Below, piece after piece: positions 22,733-32,008 of a stretch of DNA of 64,000 bases; within the stretch, counting starts at the first letter, position 1; the number at the start of each line of letters is the position of its first letter. A program made the position numbers and the translations under genes. The stretch lies in the NCBI GenBank assembly GCA_949825065.1, contig OX463859.1, positions 12,662,452 to 12,726,451 of the forward strand, given 5' to 3'. The notes under the pieces were generated by a model. It did no database searches and was not told the DNA's origin. It saw only the letters and a list, made by a program, of their open reading frames with translations. The stretch is from Odontocerum albicorne (Eukaryota; Arthropoda; Insecta; Trichoptera; Odontoceridae).

Positions 22733-24301
22733 ATGCATTCCACTAGCGCCGACGCTGTTCACTGGCGTATTCGTAAAAAAGGATCGCAGCGAAAAATTAC
22801 GCGGGTCCTCCCAGTAAAAGACCCCCCGGTCTCCCAAAATGCCCCTACGTCTCTCGAGGAATTTACCTCGCAAATTCGAAATAAAAAGTCCCTCGCGCAA
22901 GCCATTAACTACCTCTCGACCCTCCTCTCGCGAGGTACAATTCAATTTGTGGGCGACAAGACGGAAGTCGACAAAGTCGTCTCCCCGCTCTCCGTCCCAC
23001 CAACGCTGGCGCCTACCCCCGCCCAGCCCAAGTCAACATTGGGAAAGCCGAACCCCCCGTCGGCCCCTCCCGCCAAAATAAACACGGACGGTGTACCCAC
23101 CACCCCCGTCCCCAAAATAACAATCACCGCAGCTTCTCGCCCCTCTTCAACTGTCCAGCCGGATGATTCCGACATGGACTGGCAGACGGTACCAATCCGT
23201 CGTAAGAGGTCACCTGACAGCCCTCCAAAAGAGCTTTCAGCTCCTAACATTACCACCGCCAAAAAAAGGCAGAGGCTACCCAGCCCACCGGGCTCAGTCT
23301 CTCCAGCCACACCGGCTCCCGCCCAAGCCGCTCCTTTCCCGACTAAATCGGAACGCATCCCGCCTATTATTCTGCGGGATGCGGAAAAATACTCGGAGCT
23401 TCGAAAGAAGCTCCACGCTGCCAATATGCCCTTCACATCGAAGGCTTTGAGCAGCGGTGACCTCCGTATACAGACGAAGTCTGTCGACGCATACCGTCTG
23501 CTAGCAACGGAATCAAGCCGTCTCAAGGTACCGTACTATACGTACCAACTAGACAGCGAGAGACCCCTCCTCGTTGTCCTTCGCGGCGTCCACACCTCCT
23601 TCGGAGTCGAGGAGATTATCGCCGAACTGAAATCCCTCGACTACCCGGTCCTGAACGTCTTCAGGATGAAGGACCGGAGGAGGAAAGTCCTGCCATTGGT
23701 GATTGTTAAACTCACCAAATCCCCTGAAGGACGCCGTATTTACAACGACCTCCACAGCATCTTCGATATGAAGATCTCCGTGGAGGAGTTGAAAAAGAAT
23801 ACATCAGCAGGACAGTGTCACCGCTGCCAAAAGTTTTATCACAGCGCTGGCAGCTGTCATGCCCCTCCCGTGTGCGTCAAATGCGCACGAAATCACAGAA
23901 CGTCCGACTGTAAAAAGCCGGACGACTCCCCCGCGAGATGCGCCAACTGTGGCGGCGACCACCCGGCCAACTACAGAAGCTGTCCCTCTCACCCTCTTAG
24001 CAGAAATGCCAAACAGGCCTACCCCTCCGCGCCCCCGCCAGCCAGAGAAGCCCCCAGGAGGACCCCTCCTTTATCGAAACCAGCGTCGAATGTCGCGTCC
24101 CCCGCGATCTCATACGCGAGCATTACGAAAAATGCCCGCCCCCAGCTCTCCGCCCAACCGCCCCCCCTAGTAACACCCCCCAATCTGCGCTATCCATCGC
24201 AGGCCGACATATCCGCGGTATTGAGGAACCTCGACGAGGCCATGCATATGGCCCGCAAAGTCTTCAACGCCCTCGCAATGTGTGTGCCTCACAATGGCTA
24301 G
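22733..24301 (+). CDS. Jockey-type LINE ORF1, gag-like RNA-binding protein
   Basis: The frame encodes 522 residues and is uninterrupted from ATG 22733 to TAG 24301. The N-terminal third is basic, then Pro/Ser/Thr-rich and low-complexity. The middle (about 215-355) resembles the PRE_C2HC region found in insect LINE gag proteins. Residues about 360-425 hold three zinc knuckles: CHRCQKFYHSAGSC, then CVKCARNHRTSDC, then CANCGGDHPANYRSC. Such proteins package the element RNA and can direct ribonucleoprotein to the nucleus. The stop overlaps the ORF2 start (ATGGCTAG at 24294-24301), consistent with termination-reinitiation. Strong C-rich codon use differs from host exons nearby. Confidence 0.93.
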   Translation: MHSTSADAVHWRIRKKGSQRKITRVLPVKDPPVSQNAPTSLEEFTSQIRNKKSLAQAINYLSTLLSRGTIQFVGDKTEVDKVVSPLSVPPTLAPTPAQPKSTLGKPNPPSAPPAKINTDGVPTTPVPKITITAASRPSSTVQPDDSDMDWQTVPIRRKRSPDSPPKELSAPNITTAKKRQRLPSPPGSVSPATPAPAQAAPFPTKSERIPPIILRDAEKYSELRKKLHAANMPFTSKALSSGDLRIQTKSVDAYRLLATESSRLKVPYYTYQLDSERPLLVVLRGVHTSFGVEEIIAELKSLDYPVLNVFRMKDRRRKVLPLVIVKLTKSPEGRRIYNDLHSIFDMKISVEELKKNTSAGQCHRCQKFYHSAGSCHAPPVCVKCARNHRTSDCKKPDDSPARCANCGGDHPANYRSCPSHPLSRNAKQAYPSAPPPAREAPRRTPPLSKPASNVASPAISYASITKNARPQLSAQPPPLVTPPNLRYPSQADISAVLRNLDEAMHMARKVFNALAMCVPHNG

Positions 24302-27048
24302 AGTCAGCAGACCCTGCCATCTAACCGTCGCGTTCTGGAATGCAAACGGCACTTGCAAAACCAACAAGCAAGAAATCGAGGACTTCATCGTCGAGCACAA
24401 CCTAGATGTGATGATGATTAATGAATCCTTCTTAAAACCCAGTCACCGATACTCACTTCGTAATTATTATGTTTACCGTAATGACCGCCTCACAGGCAGA
24501 GGAGGCGGCACAGCTATCATAATAAAGGCGAGTCTCGATCACTGCCTTTCCGCATCTCCCCCCACGGACAACATGGAGAGCACCAGCGTTGTGGTTCAAA
24601 CCCTCAACCACGGTCCTCTCAAGCTCGTGTCCGTGTATCTCCGACCGACATTACCATTTCTCGAGTCAGATTTGGACTCACTTTTCGCGGACAATCTTCC
24701 CACTATAGTAGCGGGAGATCTCAATGCCAAACATCCGCTCTGGCACAGCCGAGTCAAAAACACTCACGGCCGCACGCTAGCCGAGATCTCCTCCCGCAAA
24801 AATTACTTTGTGGACGCCCCCGCCACTCCGACCAGATACTCCCAAAGAGATAACGACTCTGCAGACGTCTTAGACATCATCATCAAAAACGACATCCCGT
24901 TCAACAGCGACTTGCTAGTGCTAGAGCAGTTGCAGTCCGATCACTACCCGGTTTTATTAACTCTCACGGATAACAACCCCCTTCCGGATCCGTTCCCCTT
25001 CAGGAGGCATATCACCTCCTGGGATGATTTCGCGACCACTCTCGAATCTAACATAAGAGTGCCGACCTCTCTTCCCGACGTCGAGGCCATTGATGTGGCG
25101 GTGAGTTATCTCACCGAAAACATCAAATCGGCCCTCGAGTCAGCTTCTAAACTGAGACCTCCTCAAAAACCGGATCCCCCGCTCCCCGTTGATATTAAAA
25201 TGAAAATCGCGGAGAAGAACAAGATCAGGAAGCTATGGCAAAACACCGCCAACCCCACGTACAAAACGTTGTACAATCGTCTGGTGAAACAGATCAAATT
25301 CGACCTTCAGCGCCATCGTAACGATCGCTGGGGCGAATTTATCGATTCACTCGAAGTCGAGGAACACAAAAAGTGGAGGCTGACTCGTTCTCTCCGTAAA
25401 ACCCCTCAACGGCCCTCCCCTCTGCAGGGCCCTAACGACACAGTTTTCTCGGCGCGAGATCGCGCCGAAATCTTTGCGGGCTCGCTCGCCCTCACTTTTA
25501 CCCCAAACTCGGACCTCGTTAACCCGTCGCACTCCGCCTCGGTTGACAGAACGGTCCAACGAATTATCGCCTCACGACCTCCCCCAACTTCGGATTTCTT
25601 CACCCCGAAAGAAGTCCAAAAAATTATTCACGACCTCCATAATAAGAGAGCTCCCGGTCCAGATTCCATAAATAACTTCACCCTAAAAAAAACTGCCGAA
25701 TAAAGCCGTCTGCGCCATTTCAGCAATCTTCAATGCCTGCTACAGGCATAGATTCTTCCCTACAGCTCTCAAATGCGCAGACGTTATAATGATTCCGAAA
25801 CCGGGTAAAAAACTCACGATCCCCGAAAATCACCGCCCGATCAGCTTACTGCCTACCCTAGGTAAAGTGCTCGAACGACTTATCCTCGATCGCCTAACAA
25901 GCGAGATTACCTCGCTTAACATAATTCCAGATACGCAACACGGTTTTCAACCGCGACACTCGACCTCTCATCAACTTCTTCGCGTCGTAGAACATATAGT
26001 GACTGGTTACAATAGGAAACAACAAACAACCCTCCTGTCGCTGGACGTGGCGAAGGCCTTCGACACGGTCTGGCACAACGGACTGCTCTTCAAACTGCAC
26101 AAGGCCGGAATCTCTCTCCGCCTCGTGCAGATCATAGCTTCATTCTTAAGCGACCGTACCTTTTCCGTCAAGGTGAGCGGTATAAATTCCTCTCACCGCC
26201 CCATACAAGCGGGGGTTCCGCAAGGAGCCCTCCTCTCTCCCACCCTCTACAATATATACACCAGCGACATGCCCTCTCTCCAAAACAGCCGATCTATCAC
26301 GGCTCAATACGCGGACGATACGGCTTTTCTCTCGAGTTCGAGACACTCTTGCGATTCCCACTCTCGCATTCAAGAATTCCTCCCAAGTTTAGAACGCTGG
26401 TGTAGAAACTGGAAGGTCAAGATAAACCCTTCCAAGAGCGCAGCAGTCCGTTTTTCCAGAAGACGTCTCGACTTCATCCGCCCACTCAAACTTTTCGGCC
26501 AGAGCGTTCCGTGGTGCGACGAGGTGAAATACCTCGGCGTCACTCTCGACGCGAAGCTGTCCTGGAAAAAGCACACCACCATCATAACCGGGAGGGCGTA
26601 CGGCACTCTGAAAGCCCTAACACCACTCCTGGGCAGACACAGTAGGATGTCCCCACGTATCAAGTTAAACTTGTACAAGGCCATCATACGTCCTCAGATG
26701 ACTTACGCCATCCCGGTGTGGGGCCACGCGGCCGAAACCCACATGCGCAAACTCCAGGTGTTGCAAAACAAGGCTACGCGCATCATTATGGATGCGCCCT
26801 ACTTTGTCAGCAACAAACGGCTTCATGAAGATTTAGATCTCCCCACCATCCGAGAATACGCGATCTCTCTGGCCGAGAGGTTCTACATTTCTCTCCCGAG
26901 CCACCCGAACCCCCTAATCAGTTCACTGTCGGACTACGACGCGAACGCGAATATCATACACCCCAGGCCGAAGCAGATTCTTCGCACAACCCCCCGACCA
27001 CCTATTCGCAACGGTAGGCGCCGAATTATGCCTAGAGCGCATATATAA
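24294..27048 (+). pseudogene. Jockey-type LINE ORF2, endonuclease plus reverse transcriptase, one frameshift
   Basis: The start is ATG 24294 (MARVSRPCHLTVAFWNANG), with overlapping ORF1. The apurinic-type endonuclease has 'AFWNANG', 'INESFL', 'VAGDLNAKHPLWHS' and 'QSDHYPVLLTL' (24340-24965). The reverse transcriptase has 'NHRPISLLPTLGKVLER', 'QHGFQPRHSTSHQLL', 'LDVAKAFDTVWH', 'IQAGVPQGALLSPTLYNIY', catalytic 'AQYADDTAFL' near 26306-26335, and 'VKYLGVTLDAKLSW'. These make the target-primed reverse transcription machinery. A run of eight A (25685-25692) shifts the frame by +1 and gives a stop at 25701-25703. One A fewer would keep it open. The rest, to 27048, is intact. A sequencing or assembly error in the homopolymer is possible, so the copy may be functional. 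Confidence 0.93.
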
Positions 27049-27430
27049 CACGTAGTTTATCTTACTCCCATATTTATCTATTTACTATTTATTTTAAAGT
27101 CACAGCGTTCTCCCCCCACCTATCTTCGTAATATATATATTTTATTTTTATACATATATATCTAAGTATTTATCTCTATCCTTTCTTTTCTGTATAATTA
27201 TTTATGAACGCTCGTGACACATAAATTATAAGTATATTAATATGTACCCGATATATGTATTTGTAACCTTAATATATGTATCAACTTCTATCCTTCCTCT
27301 CTTTTATTCAATAAAAACTTTCCACACCACCACCCAAATATCAATCAAACAAGTCCGTTCAATAAATCATTCGATGAAGGAGTAAGGTGTCCATTAATCG
27401 GACCGACACTCCGAGTAAAACCCCAACTAG

Positions 27431-27690
27431 ACGACTCCTACGATTTCTCTGACTTTTTACACTTCCTTCATTGAATATATCATTCACTTGATCCGATCAT
27501 ATTTTCCTTGATATTTCTCTACCACGGCTTCCACTCACATTTGCACTGTATAGTTGTTTTGTTAGTTTTTCTTCATTCATTCGTTCTACATGTCCAAACC
27601 ATTTCAGAATCATCTTCTTCATCTTGATTAATACACCAGCTTTATGCTGTATTCATCCTTAATCACTTAATACCGTATTCTATTATACAT
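27431..27690 (-). pseudogene. RTE-like LINE 3' remnant, right part split by Jockey element
   Basis: On the minus strand it reads 'LKWFGHVERMNEEKLTKQLY' with neighbouring 'SGSRGRE' and 'SDQVNDIF', as in the copy at 2790-3195. This is the target into which the Jockey element inserted. Confidence 0.75.
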
Positions 27691-27694
27691 TTTC

Positions 27695-28254
27695 AAATAA
27701 AGTACCGTGTTAAAATATTCCACCTCTCTTTAAAAAAACTGCATTTACTGCCTAGCCTAACCTTTTTCAGCATTTTCAACTTATCTTTCTCTAGCGGTTG
27801 TTTATCTGATTATTGAAAAATTACTTATCTAACCCCAATATTAAAGAAGTGGGAGAGAAATGATGTGAACAATTAATTGTATGCCTATGTACCATATGTA
27901 TTCAATCATCCATCTCTAAACTATTCGACAAACGCTTAAGTAAATTTATTTTTATCATAAGTCACTTTATTTAAACTAAACATTAGGTAATCTGAAATAT
28001 AATGAAAAAAATATAATTAAGTAAAACAATTTCTTAAAGTCAACAAACTGAAACGGTATACTAGTATGTATACTGATTTCAGCCAAATTTTCCGCAGAAT
28101 ATTGTCTAACGAGTTTGGAGTGGATGTAAATTTTACACTATTTCAGTTAGAATTCAATAATTTGCATCAATTGTGTTTTGTTTGTCCAGCGGTATCCCCT
28201 ACATCTTGGTCAATTTCATGGTTGTTATTCATTTATAATATCGAGAAAAAAAAC
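27695..28254. other. AT-rich segment, no gene seen
   Basis: No conserved frame, no inverted repeat and no match to the repeats of the window was noticed. Confidence 0.4.
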
Positions 28255-28420
28255 GCTGCTGATATGCGTGCAAAGAGAATACACAGGGTGACAATGTATG
28301 ACATGGTACGGAATGAAGTGATAAGAGATGAATGTAAACCTCATAATGGTGTATAAAAGATCACTCTAAGATTGTTTGGACATGTATAATAAAACGAATG
28401 AATGAAGAAATACTAAAAAA
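28255..28420 (+). pseudogene. RTE-like LINE 3' fragment
   Basis: 'VTMYDMVRNEVIRDECK' followed by a frame-shifted 'LRLFGHV' block, colinear with 29060-29440. Confidence 0.65.
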
Positions 28421-28496
28421 AAAAAACTACACTGGAAAAATGACACAATCATAGCTACATTGCAATCTAAAATAGCGTGCTACTCAAATGTTCAAA

Positions 28497-28557
28497 GTTA
28501 AAAGTAGTTATGGCACTACTTTACAGCTACTCTTGCGCGAAGTGAACTACTTTTAAC
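28497..28557. repeat. 13-bp perfect inverted repeat
   Basis: GTTAAAAGTAGTT and its exact complement AACTACTTTTAAC enclose 35 bases. It may be the core of a decayed MITE, since no flanking target duplication was found. Confidence 0.6.
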
Positions 28558-29059
28558 GTGTTTTTTAATAACACTAAAAACTTGAAGCAATTTTCGAAAT
28601 AATATTATATACTCGTACATTTTTGATGCGTTATTTAATCAATTCATCCACGATTGATATCAACCTCAATATGATATACTCCATTTTTACGCAATCAATG
28701 AAGAAATTGAAGCAGTAAAAATGTTTTATTCTTTTTTATTATAATTTATTAAAGCAGCATATATAAATGTATTACTTTAGAACTATGTTATATAACCAAT
28801 CTAATTTCTATATTATATCTATAATCTAACTTAATTTTGATTTCCTACAGGTATTTTTTTATTTTTAACTATCTTAATATTTAATTTCTTAGAAATAGTT
28901 AACACCTAAATACTACAATAACTTACAACTAGATAACAATTTTTACAACTAATTATAAATGTAAATTGTATGAAGTAGTAGTATTCATGTCAAGCGAACT
29001 TTAGTTTCAGAAATACTATAGAATTGTTCCGATAAGAATACGTTTATTAAAAAATAGTA

Positions 29060-29440
29060 CGCATGTTTTTGGATGATATGGACATGTATGATATATGCAA
29101 CAAGGAATTAACCCACAAATTAATAGATGGGATAACAGTGTATGACAAAATAGAGAATGAAGGGATTAGGGGTGAATGTGAACTTAAGGCAGATGTGTTG
29201 AGTAAGATAATGAAGAGCACTCTAAGATGGTTTGGGCACATTGAATTAATGAAGAAAGACTAAGAAAGCAGTGTAAATGCCAGTAGAAAGTGGGATAGAG
29301 GAATACTAAGATAAGTATAATTGGATCAAGTGAATGATATTTTGAAAGAAAGAAATGTAAGAAGCAAGAAAAATTGTAAAAGCTGTATGGGAGGTGTATG
29401 GTCGTTGATAAAGCGAAATATGTACGTTGAACTAGGAAAG
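29060..29440 (+). pseudogene. RTE-like LINE 3' remnant, best preserved copy
   Basis: A 66-residue open stretch reads 'VYDKIENEGIRGECELKADV' and 'MKSTLRWFGHIELMKKD', then frame-shifted 'SSE*YFERKKCKKQEK'. It is the clearest coding copy of this family in the window. Upstream parts of the polymerase are absent. Confidence 0.75.
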
Positions 29441-29933
29441 TCTGTCCTCTCTGGTTATCCCAGCAGGGAAACGTGCGTGAGAGTGTGTATGTATGGTACT
29501 ATTGCGTTTCTTCAACAAAATTCTTGACGCAAATCACCGGTCTGATTTATCCCGTAACCCGACACAATGACCTAAAAGTGTATTGGCCATGGCAGGGAGG
29601 GAATCGCGCAGGGAATCAGGAAAGTGGCCGTTCCTCTAAATATTGCATTGGGGCCCTGAACAACGATAAGATTTCTCTCACAATGCTGCCATTCCATATA
29701 TATCTCTGGGCGCTTGCGCATTTTTACACATAAAATGTGTTCCTAACAAAACTCTTCGTTAATCCCAGTGTTGTATTCAATCATTGAAAAAAAATGCTTA
29801 TGTTAAATATTTATATACAGAAAAGCAGACAATAATAAACTGAAGAAGGAATTGTCAAAGAAAACATGAGAAATACGTGTATTTGAGACGAATTGGACTT
29901 GAACCAACAACCTTTACTATCTAGAATCTAGAT

Positions 29934-30223
29934 CAAGGGTCGGCGCACTGCTGCCTCTTTATGTACGGCCCGCGAGCTAAGAATGAATTGTACAATATAT
30001 ATTTTTTTAATTTCAAATTACGCGCTATAACAGATCGGCTCATCGTCGAGTTGAGGTGTTGCGAGATACGACCGTATGTCGCGCTCCTATAGCTTTGCAT
30101 TCGGTGACCTCTGCTGTGACGCCACGCAATTATAATTCGGCAGCATTCGAGTTTGCCTCTTGCCTCACAGAGCCGTAAATATTTACTATTTGACCCTTTT
30201 CAAAAAATGTTTGTCGGCCGCTA
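29934..30223. mobile_element. Short hAT-type MITE, 290 bp
   Basis: An exact 8-bp target duplication, ATCTAGAT, flanks it (29926-29933 and 30224-30231). The left end CAAGGGTCGGCGCACTGC is hAT-like (CARGGGTCGGC). The right end is degenerate (inverted TAGCGGCCGACAA). No coding content. Confidence 0.7.
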
Positions 30224-30530
30224 ATCTAGATAACAGCTTTATTGATAAAAAAAAGCTATTGTTTCCCATGTCACTCTCTCTATACGAGTATTTCATCCAT
30301 CACAACACTAGCTTATTCACTTTTCGTTCCTTGTTTTTCTGCTAATCATTTGTATTTTCAATGATAATATTATCATATAGGACATTGCCCCCCTCCGTTT
30401 TATGTCTGGCCTATAATAGCTTTGGTCGTCTTCCTTCGTTTCTCAATGCGCTTTGTACATAAATCGGACACTTGAACCACCCTGCGTTTGAAAAACCAGT
30501 TGAACCACCCTGCGTTTGAAGATCTCTCGA

Positions 30531-30655
30531 TATTGTATTACACTTTCGTTGTATGCAATACAACCTAGCGGGATTATTGCCATGTGTAAATCCAATCAAC
30601 CAGAAATATGTTAAAGATGCCTTAAGTGCGAACTAGACTGGAATCATTTAAAAGA
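30531..30655 (-). repeat. SINE 3' fragment
   Basis: Reverse complement of the SINE tail: TATTACACTTTCGTTGTATG, AACCTAGCGGGATTATTGCC and a divergent AGTCT(A)G block. Confidence 0.7.
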
Positions 30656-30738
30656 AAAATTGGCAATTATTCAGAAAAAAAAAAAAGTTATTTAAGTTTA
30701 TTTTCGTAGAAGATTTATGCCCCATCTGTGCTTATATA

Positions 30739-30838
30739 GGACCCCTGTCTTTTAGGCTGAGGGTTGCGGGTTCGATGTTGCAACCTAGATTTTTTTTAAA
30801 GAATTCTAGTCTGGTTTTCATTGAAAGCCTCTTACATT
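30739..30838 (+). repeat. SINE fragment with B-box
   Basis: CCTGTCTTTTAGGCTGAGGGTTGCGGGTTCGATG is followed by a poly-T/A spacer and AGTCTGGTTTTCATTGAAAG. The 3' tail is missing. Confidence 0.7.
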
Positions 30839-31244
30839 TTTCTACTTTCTCGTGTCAACCTTTAGAGGATCGACCACCTAGCAGACCTCGCAAGATATCA
30901 AAGAATAGCTGGCAGTCCGCATCCCATAATAGTGCAGAACAAACAGACCAAGAATCTACTAAAAGAAGAAAAGGCTGTAGATAATAATTTGTACATTTTA
31001 TGAATAATCCGCTATGGAAAAACGGTGGTTTTTCGATTTTGAAGTCTAAGGGATTAATTCAAATTGGATTTGCAGACGACTTATATGTTCGAGTGTAGAT
31101 GGTACTAGACGAGAATTCGTTTGTTTGTAATGTCATTGTGAGTAGTGAGGATTTAAACAAAAACTTTAAACACAGTTTAAAAAAATACGAAAATAAGATC
31201 AACTGAAGATAGTTAAAAACTTGTTTTTAATACTGCTCAATTGA

Positions 31245-31440
31245 GATGTGTGAATAGCAATTTGCCTACGACAGTTGAACGCTGTAATCCATAATCATGA
31301 GAAGGCAACAATTGGGCAATTCCATATCTGTTTTGGTGAGTATTTCTAATGTTGATGTTGTTGAGTTCAGAAGGGTCCTTTACCAGAATTTGCTCAATAT
31401 TAGTTCTTGACTGGGAGTCTAGTTATTCCAATATCATTTT
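31245..31440 (-). repeat. Dispersed repeat with coding-like frame, copy 1
   Basis: The minus strand matches 48860-49050 (plus), sharing GGACCCTTCTGAACTCAACAACATC and neighbouring blocks. This copy's minus strand is open for about 50 residues ('VKDPSELNNINIRN', 'RYGIAQLLPSHDYGL'). I do not recognise the family. Confidence 0.6.
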
Positions 31441-31789
31441 ATCTGATTGTTTTGTAATAACAATGAATTGACTTTTTATTTTCTTTGATAGCATATGAGA
31501 TTTTTTTCTTTGAGTGTTATACTATACATTAATGATTTTATAAGTCACACGTGTTCTAAATTATGCAGATTTTTTTAAATTGTTCATATTTTATCTTTTA
31601 TTTAGTAAATATTGCTTTGGGTTTTTAAGATTACTTAATTGTCGAACATCTTTCCAATAAACAATTGAATCAATACTTATGGTTCTACCAAACAAATCTA
31701 AAAAAAATAATAGTAATGGTGATATATTTTTATAACGTTTTTTGAAACAGTTAGGTGAGTGACAATAAGCAAAGTCCCAGATATCCACT

Positions 31790-32005
31790 GTAATTCTAAT
31801 ATCAGTAGTTAGCGGGAATGAAGCTGCTCCCGAATTAACTCAGTTCTCCTACTAAATATGGCCTCAGGTGGCTTCTCACACCAGCCGGGAACTCAGGGGG
31901 AGGGGAAGTCTCCGCAGACATCTTACTTGGCCAACAAGATCTGAGATCGCTCGCCAGTCGGTAGCTGTACTCCAAGGGTTAACGGTCATTCTTCAATAGC
32001 ACAAA
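31790..32005 (+). promoter_or_regulatory. Proposed Mlc2 promoter and 5' leader
   Basis: This GC-richer island precedes an ATG followed directly by a perfect splice donor. It contains an initiator-like TCAGTT near 31840, a CArG/MEF2-like CTAAATATGG (31852-31861) and an E-box CAGGTG (31865-31870). MEF2-type sites and E-boxes are common in muscle promoters, but at this length they also occur by chance. The assignment rests mainly on the donor and on the missing methionine of the light chain gene downstream. Confidence 0.4.
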
Positions 32006-32008
32006 ATG
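32006..32008 (+). CDS. Proposed Mlc2 coding exon 1 (ATG only)
   Basis: The sequence CAAA-ATG is followed at once by GTAAGTG, an ideal donor. The next certain exon begins GCGGATAAG (Ala-Asp-Lys) right after an acceptor, so the methionine must come from upstream at phase 0. A weaker alternative is ATG at 36840-36842 before GTAAAA. Confidence 0.5.

Larger units (their letters stand above)
22321..27430 (+). mobile_element. Nearly intact Jockey-type LINE, 5110 bp
   Basis: A 13-bp target duplication, ACGACTCCTACGA, flanks the element (22308-22320 and 27431-27443). The flanks are two halves of an older LINE remnant whose uninterrupted version is at 3040-3240, so the insertion boundaries are well founded. 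It has a GC-rich 5' leader of about 410 bp, two overlapping reading frames (gag-like and endonuclease/polymerase) and a 380-bp AT-rich 3' region. Base composition is clearly richer in C than the surroundings. There is no poly-A tail. The last 100 bases contain a bulged hairpin (GGAG...GTGTC / GACACTCC). One single-base frameshift is the only obvious lesion. Confidence 0.93.

Noticed and set aside
22942..23526. 194-codon minus-strand open frame opposite LINE ORF1
   Set aside because: It is a shadow of the C-rich sense frame, with low-complexity Gly/Val composition and no motif.
28066..28356. 96-codon plus-strand frame as a host exon
   Set aside because: Its second half is a LINE tail ('MVRNEVIRDE') and the first half has no family resemblance or splice support.
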